64,000 bases of DNA, taken from Amycolatopsis thailandensis. Lineage in GTDB: Bacteria; Actinomycetota; Actinomycetes; Mycobacteriales; Pseudonocardiaceae. Location: contig NZ_NMQT01000016.1 in assembly GCF_002234405.1 (NCBI RefSeq), forward strand, positions 1 to 64,000, in the 5' to 3' direction. This document shows positions 53,886 through 62,487 of this stretch, in pieces; the stretch's first letter is position 1, and every line of letters starts with the position of its first letter. The notes under the pieces are model-generated. The model saw nothing but the letters and a program-made list of their open reading frames with translations. It ran no database searches and was not told the origin of the DNA. The position numbers and the translations under genes were made by a program.

Positions 53886-54150
53886 GCCGGTTCCCCACCT
53901 CCCTCACGGTAAAACCGCTGGTCAATCGCCTAGCCACAAGCGAAAACCCCCACTTGGGTATCCGGCTGCGACGCCGGCGCCTGAGGTGAGGGCACTCCGG
54001 AGAGCCTACCTGCCGGGCCCGTGGAACGCCTGAAGCGCCACCCCCGTTGTCGGTTTACTCACCCGAAAACCCAGGGGTGGCGAGCCGAATGCCGCAGCAT
54101 GGACCATGCTGGACACCGTCAAGGGCGCTCGGCGCCGGCGGAGGAGCTGC

Positions 54151-55275
54151 ATGAGCGAGGAGAACGGCCGTCCCGAAGCGGCCGCGGAGGTCGCGAAGGC
54201 CCGCAGAGGTCCATTGCGCCTGCTCAGCCGCACGCTCAACAAGGCCTGGGAAGGCAACATCTTCTCCGAGGCCGCCGAAGCCGCGTTCTGGCAGACGCTG
54301 TCGCTGCCGCCGCTGCTGCTGGGCCTGCTCGGTTGCCTCGGCTTCATCGGCGACTGGTTCGGCCAGGAGGTCGTGGTCGCGGTCCACGACCGGATCATCA
54401 CCTTCAGCAAGACGATCTTCAGCGACAACGCCGTCCACGACATCATCGAGCCGACGGTCAACAGCATCCTGTTCGTCGGCAAGGGCGAGATCGTCTCCGT
54501 CGGCTTCCTGATCTCCCTGTGGGCCGGCTCGTCGGCGATGTCGTCGTTCGTCGACGCGATCACCGTGGCGCACGACCAGTACGGCGTCCGCAACGACGTC
54601 TGGCAGCGGATCTTCGCGCTGCTGCTGTACCTGGCCGGGCTGGTGATCCTGGTGGTCGGGCTGCCGCTGCTGGCGATCGGGCCGGACCTGCTCCCCCAGT
54701 TCTTCCCGAACGCCTGGCGCGACACGGTGTCGTTCTGGGTCGGCACGCTGTACTACCCGGTGCTGGCCGTGATGATCGTGCTGGCGCTCACCACGCTCTA
54801 CAAGCTCTCGCTGCCGCGACGGCTGCCGTGGCACCGCGGGCTGCCGGGCGCGATGCTCGCCATGGTCGTCTTCCTGCTCTCCAGCATCGGGCTGCGGATC
54901 TACCTGAACTGGATCACCAAGACCGGCTACACCTACGGCGCGCTCGCCGCGCCGATCGCGTTCCTGTTGCTGATGTTCTTCATCGGGCTCGCGGTGGTCG
55001 GCGGCGCGTACTTCAACAGCGCGATCCAGGAACTCTGGCCCGCCAGGGCGACGAAACGCCAGCGCCGGAAATGGCGACGGCTGGAAATGGAACGTGCCGG
55101 GGAACGAATCCGCGCCGAAGAGGGTCGCAAACTGTGGGAACGGACGACCGTCCCGCTCCGCCGTCCCCGCCAGAACGGCGATTCTCCCGAAAGTGACGGC
55201 GAACACGTGCCGGAACAATCGGTGAACGAAGAAACGCAGAGCGAAACCGATCAGGTGACCGAACGGCGAAGTTGA
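54151..55275 (+). CDS. YihY/BrkB-family membrane protein
   Basis: 374 residues from ATG 54151, chosen for GGAGGAG just upstream over ATG 54106. Six transmembrane helices (about 45-320) with the family phrases EAAFWQTLSLPPLLLGLLG, WAGSSAMSSFVDAI and TYGALAAPIAFLLLMFF. A hydrophilic tail of ~75 residues (Glu/Arg-rich) follows. The family, once annotated ribonuclease BN, is now regarded as inner-membrane proteins of unknown function. Confidence 0.88.
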   Translation: MSEENGRPEAAAEVAKARRGPLRLLSRTLNKAWEGNIFSEAAEAAFWQTLSLPPLLLGLLGCLGFIGDWFGQEVVVAVHDRIITFSKTIFSDNAVHDIIEPTVNSILFVGKGEIVSVGFLISLWAGSSAMSSFVDAITVAHDQYGVRNDVWQRIFALLLYLAGLVILVVGLPLLAIGPDLLPQFFPNAWRDTVSFWVGTLYYPVLAVMIVLALTTLYKLSLPRRLPWHRGLPGAMLAMVVFLLSSIGLRIYLNWITKTGYTYGALAAPIAFLLLMFFIGLAVVGGAYFNSAIQELWPARATKRQRRKWRRLEMERAGERIRAEEGRKLWERTTVPLRRPRQNGDSPESDGEHVPEQSVNEETQSETDQVTERRS

Positions 55276-55409
55276 CTCCGTTCGGTCGACGACCTCATCC
55301 CGAAGTCGTACTCCGATTCCACCCGTGGTGTGAATCCAATCCACCCCCCGCCATGAAAAGCTCCCGGTAATCCGCACGTTCCCGAGTTGTCTTTCTGGGG
55401 GATCCCGTC

Positions 55410-58400
55410 ATGTCCACGCTGGCCAGATTGAGCCTGCGCAACCGAAGTCTCATCGGGCTGCTCGCCCTGGTGGTGATCGGCTTCGGGGCCTTCGCCCTGC
55501 CGCAGCTGAAGCAGCAGTTGTTCCCGTCACTGCAATTCCCGCAGGCGCAGATCATCACGCCGTACGCGGGCGCGTCGCCGGACGCGGTCGACCGCCAGGT
55601 CACCGAGCCGCTCGAAGGCGGTCTCCAGGGCCTCAAGGGCCTCGAAGAGCTGAGCTCGACGTCGTCGGAAGGGCTGTCGCGGATCACCGCGCAGTTCGAG
55701 TTCGGCACGGACATCGACGCGGCCGTCGGCCAGATCCAGCGCGTCGTCGACGGGCTCAAGGCTCGGCTGCCGCAGAACAGCGAGACGTCGGTGTCGGCGG
55801 GATCCACCGACGACCTCCCGGTCGTCCTGCTCGCCGCCGGGACCACCGGTGACCCGCAGACCCTCGCGCCCGCGCTGACCGGGGAGGTCGCGCCGGAGCT
55901 GCGCAAGATCGACGGCGTCCGCGACGTCGAGGTGACCGGCGCGCGGCAGGCGAGGGTCACGATCGCGCTGGACTACGCGAAGCTGGCCGCCGCGGGGGTC
56001 GACCCGTCGTCGATCGCCACCACCTTGCAGACCGCCGGCGCCGCCGTCCCGGCCGGGACGCTGACCGAGGGCGACAAGACGCTCACCGTCCAGGTCGGCG
56101 GCGGACCGACCACAGTGGACACGATCAAGAACCTCTACCTGACACCGTCGGCCACCGCGGGATCGCGCCCCGGCGCGCAGGCGCCCAAGCCGGTGAAGCT
56201 CGGTGACGTCGCCGACGTCCAGGCCGGGTTCGCGCCGGCGACGTCGATCACGCGCACCAACGGCAAGCCGAGCCTCGGCCTGTCGATCACCATGGTGGAG
56301 AACGGGAACGCGGTCGCGATCTCGGAAGCGGTGCGGGACAAGCTGCCCGAGCTGTCGAAGAAGATCGGCGCCGAGATGAGCGTCGTGTTCGACCAGGGCA
56401 CCCCGGTCAAGGACGCGATCAGCGGCCTGACCACCGAAGGGCTGCTGGGGCTGGCGTTCGCGGTCGTGGTGATCCTGCTGTTCCTGATGTCGCTGCGCTC
56501 CACGCTCGTGACGGCGGTGTCGATCCCGCTCTCGGTGGTCGTGGCGCTCCTGGCGTTGTGGACCGGCGACCTGTCGCTGAACCTGCTCACCCTCGGCGCG
56601 CTCACCATCGCCATCGGCCGGGTCGTCGACGACTCGATCGTGGTGCTGGAGAACATCAAACGACATCTGGCGTACGGCGAGGAGAAGCAGCGCGCGGTCC
56701 TCGACGGCGTGCGCGAGGTGGCGGGGGCCGTGACCTCGTCCACCCTCACCACCGTCGCGGTCTTCCTGCCGATCGCCTTCGTGGGCGGGTTCGTCGGCGA
56801 GCTGTTCTCACCGTTCGCGATCACGGTCACCGTGGCGCTGCTGGCGTCGCTGCTGGTCTCGCTGACGATCGTGCCGGTGCTGGCGTACTGGTTCCTCAAG
56901 CCGCCCAAGACCCCCGCGAACGAGCACGAAGCCGAGCTCACGCGGCAGGCTGCCGAGGACAAGGAACGTCGTGGGCCGCTCCAGCGCGGATACGTGCCGG
57001 TGATCCGGTTCGCCACCCGGCGCCGGGTGACCGTGGTCCTGCTGGCGCTGATCATCTTCGGCGGCACGGTCGGACTGGCGTCACAGCTGAACACGAACTT
57101 CCTCGACCAATCCGGCTCGACGACGTTGAGCCTTTCGCAGAAGCTGCCGCCCGGCACCAGCCCCGAGGCCAAGGAGAAGGCCGCCGGCGCGGTGGAGCAG
57201 GCGCTCGCCGCCGAACCGGCCGTCGAGACCTACCAGGTCAGCATCGGCGGCGGGAACTTCTTCGGCGGTGGCGGGACGGCGACCAGCATCCAGGTCACCG
57301 TCGCCAAGGACACCGACCTCGACGCGCTCTCGGAGCGTTTGCGGGGCAAGCTGGACAAGCCGGAACTCGGCGAGGTCAAGATCGGCGCCGAAGCGGGCGG
57401 GTTCAACTCGGACCAGGTGTCGATCACCGTCACCGCCCCCGACGAGGCCGCGCTGAAACCGGCCGCCGAGCAGATCCGCCAGGCCCTGTCCGGGGTGCCG
57501 GACCTGACCGAGGTGACCAGTGACCTCGCGCAGGGCGCGCCGCGCGTGCAGGTCGAGGTCGACGCCGCCAAGGCCGCCGCGAGCGGGCTTTCGGCGACCA
57601 CGATCGGCCAGATCGCGAACCAGGCGATCGCCGGCCGCACGGTGACCCAGCTGCCGGTGGACGGTCAGCGCACGGACATCGTGCTGCGGGCGGGTTCGGC
57701 GCCACTGTCGGTCGACGCGGTCAAGGCGCTGCCGATCCCGAGCGCGACCGGTGTCGTCCGGCTGGACTCCGTCGCGGACGTGTCCACTGTGGACGGCCCG
57801 GCCGCGGTGCACCGCACCTCGGGCGAGCTGAGCACCACGGTCACCGCCAAGAACACCGGCGCGGACCTGGCCGCCACCACGAAGGCCATCCAGTCCGAAT
57901 TGGACGGCCTGACCTTCACCGGCGGCGCGGCGTACAAGCTCGGCGGGGTCAGCGAGGATCAGCAGGAGGCCTTCGGGAACCTGTTCCTCGCGCTGCTGGC
58001 CGCTGTCGCGATCGTGTACCTGATCATGGTGGCGACGTTCCGCAGCCTGATCCAGCCGCTGATCCTGCTGGTGTCGATCCCGTTCGCGGCGACCGGCGCG
58101 ATCGGGCTGCTGCTGGCCACCGGGACCGCGCTGGGCCTGCCCGCACTGATCGGGATGCTGATGCTCGTCGGCATCGTGGTGACCAACGCGATCGTGCTGA
58201 TCGACCTGATCAACCAGTACCGGGCTTCGGGAATGAGCGTCGCCGACGCCGTCGTCGAAGGTGGACGGCGGCGGTTGCGGCCGATCCTGATGACCGCGGC
58301 GGCGACCATCTTCGCGCTGGTCCCGATGGCGCTCGGCCTGACCGGCCAGGGCGGGTTCATCGGGCAGCCGCTGGCGATCGTGGTCATCGGCGGCCTGGTC

Positions 58401-58550
58401 AGCTCCACCCTGCTGACGCTGATCCTGGTGCCGACGCTGTACACGATGGTCGAAACGCGGAAAGAGAAGCGCCGCGCGAAGAAGGAAGCCAGGCGGTCGC
58501 CTTCGGAGGCGCCGGCCTCCGAGACCCTGACGCCGGAGCCGACCGCGTAG
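55410..58550 (+). CDS. RND (AcrB-type) efflux transporter
   Basis: 1046 residues, full length for the HAE-1 RND group. Layout: TM1 near 15-33, first large periplasmic-type domain (about 40-330), TM2-TM6 (about 335-500), second loop (about 550-830), TM7-TM12 to 1020. TM4 carries the proton-relay acidic pair in GRVVDDSIVVLENI. It is closest in style to SwrC/YerP-like single-gene exporters of Gram-positives. No membrane-fusion protein gene lies next to it. Confidence 0.9.
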   Translation: MSTLARLSLRNRSLIGLLALVVIGFGAFALPQLKQQLFPSLQFPQAQIITPYAGASPDAVDRQVTEPLEGGLQGLKGLEELSSTSSEGLSRITAQFEFGTDIDAAVGQIQRVVDGLKARLPQNSETSVSAGSTDDLPVVLLAAGTTGDPQTLAPALTGEVAPELRKIDGVRDVEVTGARQARVTIALDYAKLAAAGVDPSSIATTLQTAGAAVPAGTLTEGDKTLTVQVGGGPTTVDTIKNLYLTPSATAGSRPGAQAPKPVKLGDVADVQAGFAPATSITRTNGKPSLGLSITMVENGNAVAISEAVRDKLPELSKKIGAEMSVVFDQGTPVKDAISGLTTEGLLGLAFAVVVILLFLMSLRSTLVTAVSIPLSVVVALLALWTGDLSLNLLTLGALTIAIGRVVDDSIVVLENIKRHLAYGEEKQRAVLDGVREVAGAVTSSTLTTVAVFLPIAFVGGFVGELFSPFAITVTVALLASLLVSLTIVPVLAYWFLKPPKTPANEHEAELTRQAAEDKERRGPLQRGYVPVIRFATRRRVTVVLLALIIFGGTVGLASQLNTNFLDQSGSTTLSLSQKLPPGTSPEAKEKAAGAVEQALAAEPAVETYQVSIGGGNFFGGGGTATSIQVTVAKDTDLDALSERLRGKLDKPELGEVKIGAEAGGFNSDQVSITVTAPDEAALKPAAEQIRQALSGVPDLTEVTSDLAQGAPRVQVEVDAAKAAASGLSATTIGQIANQAIAGRTVTQLPVDGQRTDIVLRAGSAPLSVDAVKALPIPSATGVVRLDSVADVSTVDGPAAVHRTSGELSTTVTAKNTGADLAATTKAIQSELDGLTFTGGAAYKLGGVSEDQQEAFGNLFLALLAAVAIVYLIMVATFRSLIQPLILLVSIPFAATGAIGLLLATGTALGLPALIGMLMLVGIVVTNAIVLIDLINQYRASGMSVADAVVEGGRRRLRPILMTAAATIFALVPMALGLTGQGGFIGQPLAIVVIGGLVSSTLLTLILVPTLYTMVETRKEKRRAKKEARRSPSEAPASETLTPEPTA

Positions 58551-58570
58551 ACCTGGGGGCAGGGGAAGAG

Positions 58571-58608
58571 AGGCACGCCGGGCCTGGTGGGGGCTCGGCG
58601 TGCCTTTC
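58571..58608 (+). terminator. Rho-independent terminator of the RND gene
   Basis: AGGCACGCCG (58571-58580) and CGGCGTGCCT (58596-58605) pair perfectly around a 15-base loop and are followed by TTCG. It starts 20 bases past the stop. Confidence 0.8.
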
Positions 58609-58660
58609 GCCGCTTCGCAGTTAGTCGGCTAATTGCGCCGAGCTCCGAAGGGCGGCGCCG

Positions 58661-58845
58661 GTCGCGTGCTTGAGCCCGGAACTCACGTGCTTGAGCCCGG
58701 AACTCGCGTGCTTGGAGCCGTAACTCGCGTGTTTGAGGCCGTGACTCACGCGCTTGGGCGAGTTCCGGCTCCAAGCACGCGAGTCACGGCTCTGATCACG
58801 CGAGTTCCGGGTTCAAGCACGCGAGTCACGGCTTCGGGCACGGGT
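58661..58845. repeat. Segmented palindromic array B, 21-bp units
   Basis: Five direct units with GTGCTTG-type words at 58666, 58687, 58708, 58729 and (CGC variant) 58750 are followed by four reverse units with GAGTTCC/GAGTCAC words at 58760, 58781, 58802 and 58823. Spacing is exactly 21 throughout each half. Unit sequence is the same as in array A (ACTCGCGTGCTTGAGCCCGG). The array fills the space between convergent stops of the RND gene and the secreted protein. Confidence 0.92.
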
Positions 58846-58846
58846 C

Positions 58847-59683
58847 TCAGGACTTCCGGAACCGCCAGGTCTTGCTGTCGAAGGCCACGCACCACGAAGG
58901 CGACAGCACGACCACCCGCAGGGTCCCGTCGGCGGCGACGTCGATGCCCTCGGTCTCGAAGTTCCCGCTGCAGGTGCTCTTCAGCGGCAGCTGCCCCAGC
59001 GAGGTCACCCGCCCGGTCACGTCCGAACCGGACAGCGCACCGGAAAGATCCACCTGCAACAGCGGCTTGGTCGTCCCGAAGAGCGAACCTTCGGGATCGT
59101 CGGACGAGCACAGCAGGCGCGTCGCGGTGACGAAGTCGCAGCCCTGGATGTCCCGCACCGGCTTGTCGAGCCGGATCGCGGACGAGTACGGCAGGTTCGC
59201 CGACGGGTTCGTGTGCGCGACGCCGGGCATCGGGTGCACGAGGAGCCGGTCCATCGTGCCCCACTCGCCCGCCACCATCCAGCGCGCGTCGGGCGTCACG
59301 GCGGCGAACGAGTTGTTGTTCGCTTCCCACGACTCCAGCGCGTGCTTGTAGTTCGCCCATTTCCCGTCGGGTGACTCGACGCGGAAGAGCTTCTCTCCCC
59401 GGTCGTCGCGCTGGTAGGGCTCCACGTACCAGCCCTGCGCGGAGCCCGGGTCGCCGACGTGGCCCCAGCCCTGCGACGACAGGTCCACGGGAACGGTCGT
59501 GATCCCGGTGTAGCGGTAGATCGTCCCGGAAGGCCGCTCGATGGTGGCCAGGCCCTGGCCCTCGTCGAGCGGGCGGGCGTTGTCCGAACCGACCGTGGTC
59601 CAGCCTGTCACGGCTTGGGCGGCGGCGGGTGAGAACACCGCGACCAACGCGGCGATGGCGAGCACGATCCCGGTTCTACGCAT
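58847..59683 (-). CDS. Secreted protein of unknown function
   Basis: 278 residues. Sec signal peptide MRRTGIVLAIAALVAVFSPAAAQA (cleavage near 24). The mature part has strand-rich Gly/Trp blocks (GLATIERPSGTIYRYTG, WMVAGEWGTMDRLLVHPMPGV, LQVDLSGALSGSDVTGRVTSLGQLP, LRVVVLSPSWCVAFDSKTW) that suggest a beta-propeller. Four Cys could form two disulphides. No family recognised and no close relation to 34689-35888 beyond general style. Its stop codon lies at the edge of array B. Confidence 0.8.
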   Translation of the reverse strand: MRRTGIVLAIAALVAVFSPAAAQAVTGWTTVGSDNARPLDEGQGLATIERPSGTIYRYTGITTVPVDLSSQGWGHVGDPGSAQGWYVEPYQRDDRGEKLFRVESPDGKWANYKHALESWEANNNSFAAVTPDARWMVAGEWGTMDRLLVHPMPGVAHTNPSANLPYSSAIRLDKPVRDIQGCDFVTATRLLCSSDDPEGSLFGTTKPLLQVDLSGALSGSDVTGRVTSLGQLPLKSTCSGNFETEGIDVAADGTLRVVVLSPSWCVAFDSKTWRFRKS

Positions 59684-59806
59684 GAAGGCTCCGTCCCGGC
59701 GGGGTTTCGCTGGCGGGTACTGATTACCAGCGAATACCGGGACGGGCAGCCACCATGTGAAGGATTTTCAGATTTTGTCCGGTTTCGGACACCGGACGGC
59801 CAGGTG

Positions 59807-60049
59807 TCAGTCGCCCGGCTTGAGACCGTCGTAGATCTTCTTGCAGTCCGGGCAGACCGGCGAACCGGGCTTCGCCGACTTCGTCACCGGGAAGACCTCG
59901 CCGCACAGCGCCACCACGTGCGTGCCCATGACCGCGCTTTCGGCGATCTTGTTCTTGCGCACGTAGTGGAACATCTTCGGCGCGTCGTCATCGGTGCCGT
60001 CGGTGCCCTCGGGACGGGTATCCGGCTTCGGAAGGGTCTGTGTACTCAC
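59807..60049 (-). CDS. DUF3039 family protein
   Basis: 80 residues from GTG 60049. The conserved core MFHYVRKNKIAESAVMGTHVVALCGEVFPV and PVCPDCKKIYDGL defines DUF3039; the Cys set (C51, then CPDC near 70) suggests zinc. The ribosome site GGAGGG is only about 2 bases from GTG, and CATTAT lies at the -10 position, so a very short leader is likely. Function unknown. Confidence 0.87.
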   Translation of the reverse strand: MSTQTLPKPDTRPEGTDGTDDDAPKMFHYVRKNKIAESAVMGTHVVALCGEVFPVTKSAKPGSPVCPDCKKIYDGLKPGD

Positions 60050-60107
60050 CCCTCCATAATGCCCCAAATCCTCCTGCGCACACCGGCGACCTGGCAGGAT
60101 CTCGCCC

Positions 60108-60914
60108 ATGTTCCAGAAGGTGCTCGCGACATTCGGTTCGGGCGGGGCGAAGATCGACGCCCGGCTGCTCGACCGCACGGTGTCCCCCGGCAGACCCCTG
60201 CGCGGCGAGGTCCTGCTGCTCGGCGGCGAAGTCGATCAAGAGATCAACGGCCTTTCGGTGAAGCTGCTCGCCAGGGTCACCCTCCCGGACGAGCGCCGTC
60301 CCGGTGTCGAGGACCTCGAATTCGGCACCCAGCAGCTGGCGGGCAGCGAGCGGATCGGGCCGGGTCAGCAGGTCCGGATCCCGTTCGAGGTCGCCCTGCC
60401 CTGGGAGACGCCGATCTCCAGCGTCTTCGGCAAACCGCTGAACGGCATGGCCATCGGCCTCCAGACCAGCCTCGACATCGCGAACTCCGTCACCGACCCG
60501 GTCGACGTCGACGCCGCCGCGATCGAGCCGCTGCCCGCGCAGAAACGGATTCTGGACGCCTTCAGCCGGATCGGCTTCGTCTTCCGTGAGGCCCTGCTGG
60601 AACGCGGCCGGATCAACGGCGCGACGCAGCAGCTCCCGTTCTTCCAGGAAATCCGCTTCACCCCCTCGCCGCGGTTCGCGCCCGCTTTCACCTCCGTGGC
60701 GGTGACGTTCTTGTCCTCGCCTTCGGAGACGCAGGTCGTGCTGGAGGTGACGAAACGGGTCCGCGTGTCCAAGAGCGGCGGATTCGGCGGCCGCGGGCAG
60801 GAGTTCCTCGGCCTGTTCAAGGTCGACCACGCCGCGCTGGACCGGGTCAACTGGGAGCCACAGCTCGAAGGCTGGCTGCACGAGGTGGCCAAATCACGCG
60901 GAATCTTCGACTGA
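60108..60914 (+). CDS. Spo0M-like arrestin-fold protein
   Basis: 268 residues. The N-terminal two thirds match the SpoOM (sporulation-control) family, an arrestin-like beta-sandwich: KIDARLLDRTVSPGRPLRGEVLLLGGEVDQEI and IPFEVALPWETPISSVFGKPLNGMAIGLQTSLDI. In Bacillus, Spo0M influences sporulation and cytoskeleton/FtsZ processes. The gene starts the rightward operon 60108-63359, with a 1-base gap to the HD protein, so its expression is linked to pseudouridine catabolism. Confidence 0.88.
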   Translation: MFQKVLATFGSGGAKIDARLLDRTVSPGRPLRGEVLLLGGEVDQEINGLSVKLLARVTLPDERRPGVEDLEFGTQQLAGSERIGPGQQVRIPFEVALPWETPISSVFGKPLNGMAIGLQTSLDIANSVTDPVDVDAAAIEPLPAQKRILDAFSRIGFVFREALLERGRINGATQQLPFFQEIRFTPSPRFAPAFTSVAVTFLSSPSETQVVLEVTKRVRVSKSGGFGGRGQEFLGLFKVDHAALDRVNWEPQLEGWLHEVAKSRGIFD

Positions 60915-60915
60915 G

Positions 60916-61560
60916 ATGGACTGGCCGACCGCGATCACCCGGCTCGGAGGCGATCACCAGATCGCCGCCGTCGCGTGGGACGACCTCCAGACCCGCTACG
61001 CCGAGCCGCATCGCCGCTATCACGATCTGCGGCACGTCACGGCCGTCGCCCGCGACAGCGGAGCCCTCGCCGTCGCCTTCGGCCTGGGCGCGCGCGAGCG
61101 GGCCCTCGTCGCCGTCGCCGCCTGGACGCACGACGTCGTCTACGACGCCCGTCCCGGAGAGGACGAGCGGGCGAGCGCGGCCTGGACCCGCGACGAGCTC
61201 ACCAACGCGCGGGTGCCGGCGGCCGAAGTCACCCGCGCGGAGGACCTGGTCCTCAGCACGATCCACCACACCGCCCCGGACGACGACCTCCTCGCCACCG
61301 CGCTGCTCGACGCCGACCTCGCGATCCTCGGTTCCTCACCGGAGAGCTACGAGGGGTACGCGAACGGTGTCCGGGAGGAGTACTCGATCTACTCGGACGA
61401 GGACTGGCGCGCGGGCCGCGCGAGCGTGCTGGAGAACCTGCTGGCCCGGCCGCGGCTGTACCGCAGCGACATCGCGCGGGCACGCTGGGAGAGCAAGGCG
61501 CGCGAGAACCTGGCGAACGAACTGACCCGATGGCGTGACGCGGAGCCGGATCACCGATGA
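60916..61560 (+). CDS. HD-superfamily metal-dependent phosphohydrolase-like protein
   Basis: 214 residues. YHDLRHV (about 35-41), AAWTHDVVYD (about 72-81, the HD pair), and later TIHHT and DADLAILG supply the metal ligands typical of HD-domain hydrolases of the small single-domain group. Several family members are called predicted metal-dependent HD phosphohydrolases; nucleotide or phospho-sugar substrates are possible. Only 9 bases separate it from psuG. Confidence 0.85.
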   Translation: MDWPTAITRLGGDHQIAAVAWDDLQTRYAEPHRRYHDLRHVTAVARDSGALAVAFGLGARERALVAVAAWTHDVVYDARPGEDERASAAWTRDELTNARVPAAEVTRAEDLVLSTIHHTAPDDDLLATALLDADLAILGSSPESYEGYANGVREEYSIYSDEDWRAGRASVLENLLARPRLYRSDIARARWESKARENLANELTRWRDAEPDHR

Positions 61561-61569
61561 TGTTCGTTC

Positions 61570-62487
61570 GTGACTCCGCAACTGTCCCTTCACGAAGAGG
61601 TCGCCTCCGCCCTCGCCGCCGGTGATCCCGTCGTCGCGCTGGAGAGCACCATCCTCTCCCACGGTCTCCCGCCGGGCCGCAACCTCGACGTCGCCCGGCG
61701 GCTGGAGAAGGTCGTGCGCGACGGCGGCGCCGTTCCCGCGACCATCGCCGTGCTCGACGGCGTCCCCCTGATCGGCCTCACCGGCGAGCAGCTGGAACGC
61801 GTCTGCGCGCCCGGCGCGGAGCTGGACAAGCTGTCCCTGCGCGACATCGGCCCGGCCGTCGGCCTCGGCCGCTCCGGGGCGACGACGGTCGCGAGCACCG
61901 CGGCGCTGGCCGCCGCGGCCGGGATCGGCATGTTCGCCACCGGCGGGCTGGGCGGCGTGCACCAGGGCGCGGCCCAGAGCTGGGACGTCTCCGCGGATCT
62001 GGGCGTGCTCGCGAAGGTGCCGACCACGGTCGTCTGCTCCGGGGTGAAATCGGTGCTCGACATCGCCGCGACGCTGGAGCTGCTGGAGACCAACTCGGTA
62101 CCGGTGCTGGGTTACCGCACCGGCGAGTTCCCCGCGTTCTACCTCCGCTCGTCCGGCTTCGAGGTGCCGTGGCGGGTCGATGACGCCGCGCAGGCCGCCG
62201 CCGTCATCGCCGCGCACCGCGCGCACGCGGATTCCGGTGTCCTGCTGGCGAATCCGATCCCCGAAGCGTCCGAAATGGACAAAGAGCTGCACGATCGCCT
62301 GCTCGCCGAAGGGCTGGAACTGCTGAAGGCCCAAGGGGTGCACGGCAAGGACGTCACGCCGGTGCTGCTGGAGCATTTCCACACCGCGAGCGGCGGCGTG
62401 AGCCTCGACGCGAACGAGGCACTGGTGCTGTCCAACGCCGAACTGGCCACCGAGGTGGCCGTCGCGCTCGCCGGGAACGCGGCATGA
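61570..62487 (+). CDS. psuG: Pseudouridine-5'-phosphate glycosidase
   Basis: 305 residues from GTG 61570. It reversibly splits pseudouridine 5'-phosphate to uracil and ribose 5-phosphate with Mn2+. Family motifs: VALESTILSHGLP (about 22-34), VPATIAVLDGVPLIGL, FATGGLGGVHQGA, CSGVKSVLDI (schiff-base Lys) and GYRTGEFPAFY. Overlaps psuK by 4 bases. Together they salvage pseudouridine from RNA turnover. Confidence 0.95.
   Translation: MTPQLSLHEEVASALAAGDPVVALESTILSHGLPPGRNLDVARRLEKVVRDGGAVPATIAVLDGVPLIGLTGEQLERVCAPGAELDKLSLRDIGPAVGLGRSGATTVASTAALAAAAGIGMFATGGLGGVHQGAAQSWDVSADLGVLAKVPTTVVCSGVKSVLDIAATLELLETNSVPVLGYRTGEFPAFYLRSSGFEVPWRVDDAAQAAAVIAAHRAHADSGVLLANPIPEASEMDKELHDRLLAEGLELLKAQGVHGKDVTPVLLEHFHTASGGVSLDANEALVLSNAELATEVAVALAGNAA

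Noticed and set aside
58633-59130. Plus-strand frame across array B with repeated TRV words
   Set aside because: Same artefact of a 21-bp period; the rest runs antisense to the secreted protein.
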